Source: Pseudoips prasinana
Lineage: Eukaryota; Arthropoda; Insecta; Lepidoptera; Nolidae
DNA: 64,000 nucleotides
Direction: 5' to 3'
Assembly: GCA_951640165.1 (NCBI GenBank)
Contig: OX621234.1
Location: 7,631,001 to 7,695,000, forward strand
A program made the translations under genes and the position numbers. Below, one piece after another: positions 34,653 to 45,762 of the stretch; within the stretch, counting starts at the first letter, position 1; each line of letters opens with the position of its first letter. A model generated the notes under the pieces. It was not told the DNA's origin. It saw only the letters and a program-made list of their open reading frames with translations, and did not search any database.

Positions 34653-35161
34653 TATTATTGTGATTGGACAACGATAACCCGTGCCGACTTGATGCCAAAC
34701 TTTTGACATGAAAATTTGTACTGACTTACTGTATGAGGAATTAAAAACTTAATTTTTATTACTTAATTAAAGCTCTAAAATACCCAAATAGGAAATTATT
34801 TATTAATTAATTTAATAAATAAATTAAATAAAACAAAAAATATTATTTTTGATAATTTTTTTTTAAACATTTTGTTTTTAGAGTCAGGATAAATTTTTCG
34901 CTGTTCTTGTATACAATGTAATAAAAATTATTTTTGTTTGTACTCAACAGTGATTAATCCATGAAAGTCTTGCATTAAATTAATCGCTCTTTCAGCTACA
35001 TTGTTTACTACCCCCAGTACCGAAACTTTTTTCAATAATCATCTACGACTATTTCTTTTGTCAGTTCAGTTTGGTAAAACTCTACCAAGTTGTCAATTTT
35101 GGAGTCAGCCAGGTGCTGTATAAGATTTTCTCTATAGTTCTGTATTTTATCAGCATTTTAT

Positions 35162-35200
35162 GTTATTCTGTTAATACTTTTCCAGTATTAACAGAATAAC
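35162..35200. repeat. Perfect 17-bp hairpin inside the hAT
   Basis: GTTATTCTGTTAATACT, 5-nt spacer, then its exact reverse complement. Confidence 0.85.
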
Positions 35201-36393
35201 TTCTAGAGCAGAATATCAGGGCTTCTAGTTACTCGACTGATTTTTGCTTGCTTGCTTCAAATACAAGGGGTATTCGAAGCTTAAAGCAAATATTATAATT
35301 TTTTCTTAAATTATTAAGATTAATTAATATGCGTGATGTCGACAAGTGAAATATAGCATTTCTCTGTTTAGTTTTTGTTCAAAAAGCACATAGGCACCAT
35401 TTGTACAACCTGTATTTGAATAAGTAGTATCACAACAAAGACTTAGCACTTTATCTTTTAAATGCCAGTCTACAATCGTGTTCCCAACTGATTGTGCTTA
35501 TTCACTTCCTGTACAACTCTCTGGTCTTGGTAAAGCAAAAAGTTATCCTTTGTTTCATAAGAAATAAGTGTACAAAGGTGTTTTTCTTTTGATTTCCGAG
35601 CATTTAGAGCAGAAGAAATCTTGCCGTCACTATGAACAGTCACAACTTCCGGTACCTTATTTTGGAAATAAATATTTATGGCTTCAACATGTTCTTTTCA
35701 TTTTTCTGCGAATATTTTGAATGGAAGACTTACTTATCTTCAATAGTTGCTTTAAGTAGAAACACAGAATCTCACCTATCTAGTACTGCTACTAATTTTG
35801 GAATACTAAAACTCTCCGCAGAGGTGTTTTGCTGGATTGCGTGTTCTCGACAAGCTTCAGTAGGCACGTCCTCTTGTAAATATAAGTTTTAGATTCAGTT
35901 GTTGATGAGTTGTCTTATATCAGTACATAAGATGTTGTCAAAGGACAAATGTCTAGCACGTCGTTTTTCTTCTTCGATAGTCCGGAGGCGCGCTCTTTCC
36001 TCTCTATCAGTTAATGTTTTATCCAGTCCTGCTAAGTGACTAGATCGGCCTGGTTCTATTTGACGCTGTAAAAAGATTCTATCCTCATTTATTTTTATGA
36101 ATTGAAGTGCATCGGCGTGTCATCTCAAAGAAATTATCTAAGTAATTGACAAAGTCTTGACGGCGCTGCTTAAATTCGTCTTGTGTTTTTTATACATTTT
36201 TTTGCAAGCCCCTCCAAACTTGATATAAATTTACAAGTTTTTTCTCGCAATTATTAGGCAATGATTTAGTAGGCGTATGCGCTTTTTCCCAATATAAATA
36301 ATACACTCACAAATAGTGACATTCGCACTCTAATTGACAGTTCAATTCACTACACGGATATTGTAAAATATAATTGCTGGAACTTATCCCTAA

Positions 36394-36678
36394 GGCTGAT
36401 TTCAGAGTGACGCGCATCAAATAACGGGTTCAAAACTTTTATCTAAGGGTGATTTCAGAGTCGCGCCGGCGAGCAGCGCTGTTCAAACGCGCGCGCTTAC
36501 AATTACACTAGATAGTAGTTGCGTTTCACTGTCACGCAGTTCAAACGTGCCGCGTGTGAGACAAAGCGCGCGCGACCCGAGCTCCTCTACAGAGTTTCAG
36601 AGTGACGCGTCTCGCACGCGCCGCTGTTGAGACGCGCTGGCCTCCGGCGCATGCCGCGCGCGCACTCTGAAATCAGCC
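36394..36678. mobile_element. GC-rich MITE nested in hAT, with an extra partial end
   Basis: The inner element 36447-36678 begins GGGTGATTTCAGAGTCGC and ends ACTCTGAAATCAGCC. It is flanked by TAA/TTA and has a strongly CG/GC-rich interior in an AT-rich neighbourhood. A separate partial terminus (GGCTGATTTCAGAGTGACGC) lies at 36394, suggesting insertion next to, or partial duplication of, another copy. It is homologous and inverted relative to 22346-22594. Confidence 0.75.
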
Positions 36679-36842
36679 TTAGAGACAAGTACTGGCATGT
36701 ATTGATGTAACTCGGCAAGAGTTACCGAGGTGCTACCTTCTTAAAATTGTATGTATAATAGTTTTGACAAAAAGGAATAAATTAAGAGGGTATGCGTTCA
36801 AAAAAAACGACGTTGATTTTTTTGGGACGCCCTAATGTGTAT

Positions 36843-37964
36843 GTATGCACTAAATATGTTCGTATGAACCACTTGAAGATGTATGAAATACTCTGTGTTG
36901 AGAAAGTTTCTTGAAATATGGTTTTCATTTGAATTTTTAATGTAGTCAGTTTAATATTACTTGTACTTTTGTATATTTGCACTAAATATATTTGTTTGAA
37001 CCACTTGGTAAATGTTATTTGTCGAACAAATCATCCTATTTTGTTAATGCATTTGACAATATTTAAAGTTCAAATTTAATTTTAATTTTTTGCAGTTTAA
37101 TATTTTATAGACTAAGCAATGTTTTTCAGAGAACTGCACTTCTTAAAAAGTGACGGTTGGCAAATAGACTGTATGTAAATTGCTCATTTGTTTTATGAAC
37201 TGGTTTAGGTTATTTTTTCATTAGAAATGCTTTTGAGTGATTGACTATTGACATACATACATTTTTTATTTATAACAACAATTTTTTTTTAAAAGACAAT
37301 GTCCGCATTCGGAATTTATGCCGTGTCGCGGGGTACTTTACAAACATAATAGACAGACACAAATTACTATTTTAATTATAATTATTCGTATTTTTAATAA
37401 TAATTCTTAATTAATTGTCTATTTTTTTAATGAACTTTGGTTTGGACAAAAATGTCACATAGATTTTAATTTGAAATAACAATATTTGGTATTTGTAATA
37501 ATAATTCTTAATTTATTTTTAATTCTTTCATTTAGACCGCGGTTTGGGCAATGTCACATAGATTTTAAATTTGAGACAACAATATTTAGTATTTCTAATA
37601 ATAATTCTTTAGGTAATATAAAATAATTTCACTTAGAATTTAAGATATTAGTTTAAGACTTAATCATTAACTATATTTATCAAGCTAGTATATTTTTTCA
37701 ATGATGATGTATTTATTATTTATATTTTAATGCAAATACATTGTTAAATTGAAATTCTTCAATCTAGTATTTAGTAGATGTGGTGTTAGTTTTAGTAACT
37801 ATTTTATTTTGTATATATTGTAATTGAAATTCATATTAAATAAATGGATTTCTTTTCTTATTGGTTTGTCTTATTGTAATAATCTTAATAGACTCCCAAA
37901 GTTTCGTATCAACCTACAAATAAGGTCACTATTAAAGAAGTAGTAGTAGTAGTAAGAAGAAGAA
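36843..37964. other. Possible original 3' UTR of the 33723 gene
   Basis: AT-rich, low-copy in appearance, with CACTAAATATGTTCGTATGA + ACCACTTG repeated at 36848 and 36979. AATAAA at 37839-37844 is followed by a T/GT-rich stretch, a plausible original poly(A) site. Confidence 0.35.
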
Positions 37965-38175
37965 CTATTCTGGTGCATGCAGGAGTGGCAGAAACACCAG
38001 CACACGTACTGCTACACTACTAGAGTGTTGCTTACCAATGGGCAAAGTTCCTGAATCATCCGAAGACACTGCAGGAGGCCCTCAAGCCAGGCTTTCGTGG
38101 TCTCCTGGACCTCTGGATGGAACTAAATGGTTCGAGTAGCCAAACAAGAATCGCATACAATGGCCCAATTAGGAG
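37965..38175 (+). mobile_element. LINE ORF2 C-terminal fragment
   Basis: Plus frame gives AGVAETPAHVLLHY-stop-S, VAYQWAKFLNHPKTLQEALK and GFRGLLDLWMELNGSSSQTR, a zinc-knuckle-region tail (ETPAHVLLHC-type). One internal stop. Preceded by an AGTAGTAGT/AGAAGAAGA run. Confidence 0.65.
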
Positions 38176-38436
38176 GCTAAGTGCGAAAACCTATCACCTA
38201 CACTATCTAAGCAGGAGTGGCACATTGGTTAGGTAAGGTAGTACCTTCTCAATACATCCTTTACAATTCAAGCAGCTTGTCAGTGGAGACCTCTACCATC
38301 ACCTATACGATACCCTCAGTCCATTAAAGAGAAACAAGAAGAAAGACCATTATCTCTCTTTGAATTACAAAAGTTGCCATTCTTTATTATTCTCAAATCT
38401 CCATTATATATGGTGTATATTTATGTATATTATGTA

Positions 38437-39029
<593 letters not shown>

Positions 39030-40783
39030 TATTTATAAATGTATTTAATATATGCTTTGAGTATTTTAACTTTTATTATCTAGTTGGCTAAGAATGAGTA
39101 AGCTTACGGTACATTTACAAGCCTAGTAGTTAATCATGCGGAAACAACTGAATGGACTTGGGTGATTTTGGGGCACAGATAGTATAAAATGTTACCAAAA
39201 ATAGAACACTTTATCTTAGAATCATGTTACGTTCCTATAGAAACCTACATGAACCTGTTTGACAGTTGCACTGTTTAATAATCACTGTCATGTTGGATTG
39301 CCACTGCCACTGTCATGTTGGATTTAACTATTGTAGTGTTTTGTTTCTCATAAAGGTTTTCTGTAGACTCAATTCTATAATAAATGCAGTCATGTCACGG
39401 ACAGCAACTAGTATGAAATCAACCCTGGAGACTGCAGATTAGTAATACAATAAAAATATGGAGGTACAGAATTAAAAAATTGATGAAGTATATACAATTT
39501 TATTTCAAAATCTCAATATTCACAAATAAATTGCTTATTAGTCTTTTATACATATTCCTGAGCGACTTATTATGCCCAGCCGTAAGGAGAAACATGAAAT
39601 GTCTATTTTTAAACCATATAAATAATAAGTGTTATTTTTGATGTAAAATCCAAATCTTTCAGTCTAGAGTTAATTGTTTTAGAACTCTTAGAATACATTG
39701 AGACAATGTCATCACTTAGTCATATAGCCATATCATTCCCGTAAAGCAGTATTAGTAGAAATCTCGAGGTGGACAGATGGATTATTTTTATGTATGGATA
39801 TTGTCCTCATTTCTCGAACCTCAGTATTCCTGGTCACCCCGTTTTAACGTTAACAATTATTAAAACAAATGAGTGCTTATATTTCAATTATATTAATTGA
39901 CATATCATCATCATGACATGACTTTCGGCTGACAGGATGATGATGAATTGTGATTTCTTAATTTTATTTTTGTAATTATTACTAAGTTTTTTATACTTAC
40001 ATAGTATCAGATTAAAAAAGTATAGGAAGTACATATGTATATCTACTAGGTTTTAATGAAGGCGACGCCCCATTTCCTGATTCTTCCTTAATTTACATTA
40101 TTATAGAAATAGCCTCCCGCACTGGCTGTAGTCTTTGTGAATACACGTAGAGCGTCATTTCCACAAAAAATCTCTAAAAACCTACACTCAAATACATCTC
40201 CGCTTCAGCAACCACCCTGAACCGCAATTCGAACACCAGAGGTGCCCTCTAGCGTAGGTTTCTATATATATTTGTTTGTATATTAATCCCAAGACATTTT
40301 ATTACATGTTGTTAAAGTTAGCCCAAGAGGCTTTCAATGCTTTACCAGACAAACCCAAGACCAGAACATACAATTAAATTATACTACACATAAATACAGA
40401 GTCACCGATTGTAATTGGTGACTGATACTTAATTTTTAACAAGGACATGAATTCAAAGAGTCCGTTGTGTGCTCGATGGGTTTGAACTTGTAACCACTGA
40501 CGCCACAAAACACAGAAAAAATGTCTAAGCGAAGAACCCTAACGGCCGAGGTTGGCTCGGGAGGTTACTACTTCACTCAGGACGCGACTAATAATAAATA
40601 ATAATCAAAAGAAATCTCTCTCATACTCAAAAACTGAAAAACCAGCGTATAAGCATTAAAAGCTAAAAAATAATTTATTTCTAGTATTGTCTGATGTCAC
40701 TAAACAGCAGTCTATAAGCGGTATGAACAAACAATCATGAATGTTTTTTGGTACCAGTTTAACTAAATTCAAAAAGATTTTAT
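39030..40783. other. Intergenic, no gene recognised
   Basis: Low-copy looking sequence; a tRNA-like trace (GATGGGTTTGAACTTGTAAC) near 40478. Confidence 0.4.
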
Positions 40784-41025
40784 AAACTTTACAACCCGCT
40801 AGTGACTTGCGGAAGGTCAAACTTTACAACCCGTGAGTTACTAGCGGAAGGTCAAACTTTACAACACGCGAGTGACAAGGGGCATATCAAACTGCGAGTG
40901 ACTAGCGGAAGGTCAAAGTTTACAACTTGCGAATGGTTAGCGGAGGGTCAAACTTTTCAACCCGCGAGTGACTAGCGGAAGGTCACAGTTTACAACCTGC
41001 GAGTGATTAGCGGAGGGTCAAACTA
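40784..41025. repeat. About 40-bp minisatellite, six units
   Basis: Unit ACTTTACAACCCGCGAGTGA + CTAGCGGAAGGTCAA, variable between copies, one unit partly deleted near 40870-40900. Between the 33723 gene and the PDPR 3' end. Confidence 0.88.
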
Positions 41026-42040
41026 TACTTAAGTATACTTATAAGGAGAAAAAAATAATACCTAAAATTTTTAATTAAATAAAGGAAGGAACAATATATT
41101 GCGACTTTAAGACCTTGAATAGGTCTTTAAAAAATTTAAAACTCAGATAAATAACTTAAACATAATGTTAATTTACGAGAATATTATGCGATTTAAAAAA
41201 CAATAATAAAGATCTTCGATGGGCGAGTTTCACCATGATCTTTAGATGGATTACGGCTAAACTGGTTGCATTACTGTGCGTATACGTGTCCGTACCCTGC
41301 GAGGACACATTAAGCTGTCGGTCCCGGCTGTAGTCATTAAACAACAGTCGCTACGCCATATCAGAGGCGGTTTAACCCCTTATCGCACACAGAGACACAT
41401 ATGGCTTTGAAATTTAATTATATTATATTCATTTATCATTATCTATGTATATAATTTACTTTTTTGTAGTTTTAGTTTTTCTTTCTAATGCAGTTAGTTA
41501 AGTATATCCATACGTTTATTAAGATTCTTAAGCTACTATGTTGTAAATTTTAATATTGAATAAATAATTAAAAGTTAATTTCCATAAAAAAACATAGATT
41601 CTTTATAGTAAATTTCTTATTTTAACGAAATTTTATTTTTTTTGTAAATGGTAAGTGCACGCTGTCAAAATATTACAGAGTATATTCAGCGTGTCCGAAT
41701 GTTTAAATGCAATAAAGAGAGAGAAAAAAAACAAAATACTGACCCTTTTATGGTATTCTCTCTAGATTTAAACATTCGTACAAAAATCTGAAATGAATTT
41801 GCATATTCTTAAATATGGAATAATTGCCATTACTGTGATTGTCTTGTGTTATATACTTAACTATTTATATATAAAAAATAAGACATGTTTTCAGTGTGTG
41901 CTTTTTCGTCTCCTTCGTAAATCATGCAATATGTGGATAAGCTGTCAGAAATGCTTGTATTTTACCACTACCACGAAAAAGTATACATTTTCGTTTTCTA
42001 ATCTCAAAAGAAACTTATCGTCATGATATTATTTCCTTTC
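41026..42040. other. PDPR 3' flank
   Basis: Inverted pair CGAATGTTTAAAT (41697) / ATTTAAACATTCG (41766) about 60 bp apart with AAAGAGAGA/TCTCTCT, a small foldback. A 77-codon frame at 41793-42026 (+) has no support as a gene. Confidence 0.4.
41632..41637 (-). terminator. Candidate poly(A) signal for PDPR
   Basis: AATAAA on the minus strand (TTTATT on plus). It is the first canonical hexamer found downstream of the PDPR stop, about 810 nt past it. If used, the 3' UTR would contain the whole TTAA-flanked palindrome at 42041-42412. Variant signals closer to the stop cannot be excluded. Confidence 0.35.
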
Positions 42041-42412
42041 TTAAGGGGCCTTTTACAGTCCACTAGCGCCGCCAATCGAAAAAATGACATAACTCGTAAA
42101 TAGAATCAAAAATACAAAATGTGGTCTATTATTATTGTAGAAAAGGCAATAACGTAATTTTATAACACATTGTCGACACTTGAAATATAGCTGTTCAGCT
42201 AAATCGTGCATTTGTAACAAAAACGGCCGTTTATGTTTTGAATGCACGATTTAGCTAAACAGCTATATTTCAAGTGTTGATAAGGTGTTATACAATTACG
42301 TTATTGCCTTTTCTACAATAATAATAGACCACATTTTGTATTTTTGATTCTATTTACGAGTTATAACATTTTTTCGATTGGCGGCGCTAGTGGACTGTTA
42401 TAGGCCTCTTAA
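42041..42412. mobile_element. TTAA-flanked near-complete palindrome (piggyBac-type MITE?)
   Basis: TTAA at 42041-42044 and at 42409-42412 enclose two arms of about 170 nt separated by roughly 30 nt. By eye there are about ten mismatches, so arms are about 94% identical. Arms start GGGGCCTTTTACAGTCC / GAGGCCTATAACAGTCC and continue with CACTAGCGCCGCCAATCG. TTAA duplication is the rule for piggyBac elements, but no transposase is present, so superfamily assignment rests on the flanks only. The right end lies 36 bp from the last base of the PDPR stop codon. Confidence 0.8.
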
Positions 42413-42447
42413 TACAAAATAGAACTGAACCATCGGTTATTCAATAG

Positions 42448-42580
42448 CTAAGGTTGGTAATGTCGTCCCAAGAACTGTTGAGGCTCGTGGAGTTTCCGCG
42501 TTGCCTGGTACACGTCGCGCTCCTTGTCTGGATATTTGGTTGGCAAATTCGGCGAGTGCAGATTCACCTTCGCTGCATAC
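42448..42580 (-). CDS. PDPR: PDPR terminal coding exon with stop
   Basis: Acceptor TTTTATTTAG| opens GTATGCAGCGAAGG and completes the split Arg codon. It encodes YAAKVNLHSPNLPTKYPDKE...HEPQQFLGRHYQP and ends with TAG at 42448-42450. The ten visible exons total 1572 bases, 523 codons plus stop, all joining without a frame break; mammalian PDPR is about 880 residues, so roughly the C-terminal 60% is here. The tail differs from vertebrates, as expected outside the catalytic-type folds. Confidence 0.94.
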
Positions 42581-42587
42581 CTAAATA

Positions 42588-42850
42588 AAATAAAATAAAA
42601 AATATTTTTATTCACGTAGACTTAAAAAAAACGCTTGTAAATAGTCAGAAAATGTTTGTAGTAATATAGTTAAGTAGGTATACATAATTATTTCTAGTTA
42701 CATATAGATATTTGAAACATTTGCACAATTTGTACACGGATTGTTAAAACATTTATAAAATGTATTTTATAATAGTAATGATATTTAGCTAGCTTGTATT
42801 AAGTTATTGTCAAGGAGATTATTATTATAATTAAAGTGAGACCTGAGCTG
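42588..42850 (-). repeat. LINE-type 3' UTR repeat, family U
   Basis: Shares GACTATTTACAAGCG and AAGTCTAC blocks with 27240-27360 and 58795-59000. The TAAAATAAAATAAAA stretch at the left is the tail (minus orientation). Confidence 0.6.
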
Positions 42851-42962
42851 ATATTTAAGTAAACTAATTGTAGAAGGCTGTTATTGCTACATATGGGTTA
42901 AAAATAAAATGCAAACATTTGCCTTTACATCAGTTTATTTCTACGTAATATAGTAAATAATA

Positions 42963-43138
42963 ATTGTTGCTGCAATTCTCACTGGGTGTGGTGCCGGTGA
43001 GCTTGTGTTCATACCGCGCATACCACTCATCCCCAACAATTTCCCCTTCAATTAAAGCGCACCCAGTTCCCTGTGACTACATGCTTTGCCATGATAATAA
43101 ACAAATCACAAGGTCAGACACTTAAAGCCGCTGATATA
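42963..43138 (+). pseudogene. Helitron helicase remnant, left part
   Basis: Translating plus-strand codons from 42963 gives IVAAILTGCGAGELVFIPRI then PLIPNNFPF. After a one-base frame shift near 43057 it gives LKRTQFPVTTCFAMIINKSQ, then GQTLKAADI. These are the GxGE-VFIPRIPLIP, KR-QFP and A-M-T/I-INKSQGQT blocks of the C-terminal part of the Pif1-type helicase domain of Helitron Rep/Hel proteins (rolling-circle replicative transposons). It is interrupted at TA 43137-43138 by the Tc1-like element. Confidence 0.88.
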
Positions 43139-44730
43139 CACACATCAACAAAGTCTAGGGATACGTTATTTTGAAATCAAACATGGCTTTATTGTTTAAA
43201 ACCTATTTAGTTTCCTTAAAAAGTTTATTTACAGATTTAAACCTTGTCTATTCTTTATTCAAAATTTAAAAATTAAAATGAGAAACAAATGAAAACACGC
43301 AAAGCACAGCGCAATCTTGAGTTGTATCTAATTTCAAGAAGTTGCATTAAAATTTTTTTTGCGTGTTAATTGAAGAAAACCTGATAAATTGTTTTATTTT
43401 CTTTTCTCAATTGGTTGTGTAAGCTTTTTAGCGTCATGCCACGCCATCATTTGAGTCGAGATGAAATGTTACGGGCAGTTGGCATGTTACAAAACGGTGC
43501 TATTCAACGCGTCGTTGCTGAGTCTCTGGGCACAAGCCAAAATGTGGTATCCAGGCTGTGGTCACGTTATCGCGCTACTGGAGATGTGGCAGAACGGCAC
43601 ACAGGTAGATATCGTGTTACCACTCAGAGACAGGATCGATTTCTCCAAATGACCGCCAGAAGACTACCCAATATCACAGCGATGCAACTAGTGCAAAGGC
43701 TCCAGGAGGGTCAGCAGCTGCTGGTGAGCGACCAAACCGTGCGAAGGAGGCTGCATGAAGTTGGTCTTCATGCTCGCAGACCGCTACGAGTCCCAGCGCT
43801 GCGACGTGGCAATCGCGGTAGGCGACTTTTATGGGCTCAAGAACATTTGACATGGAGTGATCAACAATGGTCATTGGTGCTGTTCACTGATGAGTCCCGC
43901 TATGGATTTCATCCAGATTCGAGACGAACACGCGTTTGGAGAACTCCAGGCAGGGTCAGCCGTCTCCGACATCCACAGGAGGTCCACTCTTACCAAGGCG
44001 GGACAATTATGGTGTGGGCAGGAATACGAATCGGCGGACGAACCCAACTCATTTGGATTCAGGGCAGCATGACTGCCCATAGATACCGTGAGGAGGTAGT
44101 AGAACGTGTCATTGTCCCGCTCAGGGCCCTAACGGGGCAAGAATTTCAGCTCATGCATGACAATGCACCTTCCCATACAGCGCGGCTGGTGAGGGCCGCC
44201 CTTCGAGAACACGATGTTCAGGTATTAGATTGGCCTCCACAGTCGCCAGACTTAAACCCAATTGAACACGCCTGGGACATGTTACAGCGAAGAGCATTGA
44301 GGGATTTTCCGCCCAACTTGACAACAGAAGAACAACTTTTCGAACATTTAAAAAGAACTTGGGACTGCATACCCCAGCAAGACATTGACACCTTAATTTT
44401 AAGTATGGAAAATCGTTGCCGCTGTGTGATTAATGTTAGAGGAGGAAATACCGATTACTGATTATCAGATTTGGTAAGATTTTTATTCATTTAATTCGAT
44501 TGAATAATTTTATAAGAATAAAATGTTTTTGTTCACTCAGTAATTTTCTATGGCTTAATTAATTTAAGACTTTTATTAATTAGAAAAACAAAATCGCATC
44601 GTGTTGTTAATGTTTAAATATCGGCCATGAAATTATCTTTAATTCTTCCATTTACAGTCATAACAAAATGTTTATAGTTTTCTAGATAATCAATGAAATG
44701 TTCAATATCCCTAGATTGTGTTGATGTGTG
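43139..44730 (+). mobile_element. Complete Tc1-like element inside a Helitron remnant
   Basis: A 1592-bp element with TA at 43137-43138 and 44731-44732. Termini are CACACATCAACAAAGTCT... and, inverted, CACACATCAACACAATCT..., 23 of 25 bases identical. It carries one plus-strand transposase gene. The flanking DNA on both sides is Helitron helicase coding sequence that becomes continuous if the element and one TA are removed. Confidence 0.93.
43436..44461 (+). CDS. Tc1-family transposase, DD34E, 341 aa, apparently intact
   Basis: ATG at 43436 (MPRHHLSRDEMLRAVGML); the frame upstream to 43415 starts only with TTG. A bipartite paired-like DNA-binding region comes first (AVGMLQNGAIQRVVAESLGT, then GDVAERHTGRYRVTTQRQD with a GRYR-type AT-hook). 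The catalytic triad is D152 (LFTDESRYGF), D242 (LMHDNAPSHTA) and E277 (PDLNPIEHAWD), with 34 residues between the last two. The stop at 44459 leaves a normal family length. No internal disruption is seen. It sits in the last PDPR intron, antisense to PDPR. Confidence 0.95.
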   Translation: MPRHHLSRDEMLRAVGMLQNGAIQRVVAESLGTSQNVVSRLWSRYRATGDVAERHTGRYRVTTQRQDRFLQMTARRLPNITAMQLVQRLQEGQQLLVSDQTVRRRLHEVGLHARRPLRVPALRRGNRGRRLLWAQEHLTWSDQQWSLVLFTDESRYGFHPDSRRTRVWRTPGRVSRLRHPQEVHSYQGGTIMVWAGIRIGGRTQLIWIQGSMTAHRYREEVVERVIVPLRALTGQEFQLMHDNAPSHTARLVRAALREHDVQVLDWPPQSPDLNPIEHAWDMLQRRALRDFPPNLTTEEQLFEHLKRTWDCIPQQDIDTLILSMENRCRCVINVRGGNTDY

Positions 44731-44876
44731 TAGACCTGACAACCGGCTATTCTTCTCATGGTCAATTTTATGTTGCTTTTTCAAGGGTCAGCAACGCTTC
44801 CGGTCTTTATTTATTAGCTCACGAAGGAAAAGTCCCAAATATAGTTTTAAATTTTTTTGGTGTGAAACATCTATAG
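44731..44876 (+). pseudogene. Helitron helicase remnant, right part
   Basis: Immediately after the Tc1-like element the frame continues TA GAC CTG ACA..., giving DLTTGYSSHGQFYVAFSRVS, NASGLYLLAHEGKVPNIVLN and ending FFGVKHL-stop at 44876. The SHGQ-x-YVA-SRV block is the final conserved motif of Helitron helicases, and KVPNIV-type tails are usual. Joined to the left part it is collinear with the family. The protein was already broken by a frameshift, so the Helitron was probably dead before or soon after the insertion. Confidence 0.88.
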
Positions 44877-44961
44877 CCGCACGTGAAACAGATTTCTGGC
44901 GTGGCGACGCATGCCGTGGTCTTTTTTTAATTTTTTTTTAGATCCTAGCACAATATGTTCT

Positions 44962-45168
44962 TTTCGACTTCGACTGCGACTTATACTTCGACTTGGACTT
45001 ATACTTCGACTTCGACTGCGACTTATACTTCGACTTCGACAGCGACATATACTTCGACTTCGACATGACTTCGACTTTGACTTCGACTGCGACGTATACT
45101 TTGACGTCGACATCGACTTCGACTGCGACTTATACTGCGACTTATACTTCGACTTCGACTTCTGCATA
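44962..45168. repeat. Degenerate CGACTT hexamer array
   Basis: CGACTTCGACTGCGACTTAT-type units, about 34 hexamers with TATACTT variants. All frames stay open through it (Arg/Ser or Lys/Ser repeats on minus, Asp/Phe on plus), so long frames here are artefacts. It follows the Helitron helicase stop by 90 bp. Confidence 0.88.
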
Positions 45169-45494
45169 TTACTTTTACAAAATAATGTCGATGTTTCACA
45201 TCTGCCAGGCGTCCCGTGACGGCTCACATTTTTTTTAAAGTAATTTTCAATATTATTGTTAATTCAGTGTTCCCCTGGGATCCGCTGCAGAATTACGGGA
45301 GGAAAAGTCTCGAATAGTCCCGCGCGTTGTTTTACCGGCTCTTAGAATTCGACATCAGCCGTTTCAGATGGTCGATTTTTACGAGCCCGTTGTAGCTGGC
45401 ATAAGCAACAGAGTCCGCCTAAGAAGTCGCGGGCAGCAGCTAGTGCAGTAAATAAATGTATAAATGTGAATTAAAAAAGCTGTGAAGAAGTTAC

Positions 45495-45601
45495 CTTATA
45501 CCAGCGATGTCGATCTCATAGTGTCCACTGAGCACGTAGTCGTTGGCGATGCGTTGCGGGACTCCATTCTCGTCCAAGTTCTCCACGAAGCCGAGACATA
45601 C
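45495..45601 (-). CDS. PDPR: PDPR exon
   Basis: Acceptor TGTATCCCCCAG| opens GTATGTCTCGGCTTC; donor is GGTATAAG|GTAACT. It is 107 bases, phase 0 to phase 2. It encodes VCLGFVENLDENGVPQRIAN and DYVLSGHYEIDIAGIR. The YEIDIAG-x-R(Y/F) ending is PDPR-typical. Confidence 0.95.
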
Positions 45602-45762
45602 CTGGGGGATACAATAATACTTCAGATGATTTTTCCTAATAATCCTCTTATGAAAGGTGAAAGCATCAGTAAATTTTATCGAAATATATTATTTAGCTAA
45701 ACTATTACTATGATGACTGCACGTGTGGCGCAGCGGTTAAAACAGTCGCCTCACCACTGTGT

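Larger units (their letters stand above)
34553..36834 (-). mobile_element. Decayed hAT transposon with 8-bp target duplication
   Basis: Terminal inverted repeats TAGGGTGTCCCAA (left) and TTGGGACGCCCTA (right) are bounded by perfect 8-bp direct repeats ATGTGTAT (34545-34552 and 36835-36842), diagnostic of hAT. Minus-strand translation around 35640-35370 gives broken transposase blocks, including LCCDTTYSNTGCTNGA, the family-typical (C)DTT-x-SNTG region. Stops and frameshifts abound. Several AATAAA hexamers lie in its left end on the plus strand. A GC-rich MITE is nested near its right end. Confidence 0.88.

Noticed and set aside
41793..42026. 77-codon plus frame with a hydrophobic N-terminus and cysteines next to the PDPR 3' end
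   Set aside because: AT-rich chance frame; no homology recognised, no signal peptide cleavage pattern, no transcript features.
44871..45227. 118-codon minus frame rich in Arg/Ser/Lys (SR-protein-like)
   Set aside because: Made entirely by the CGACTT hexamer array; opposite and shifted frames are equally open, and no conserved domain adjoins it.
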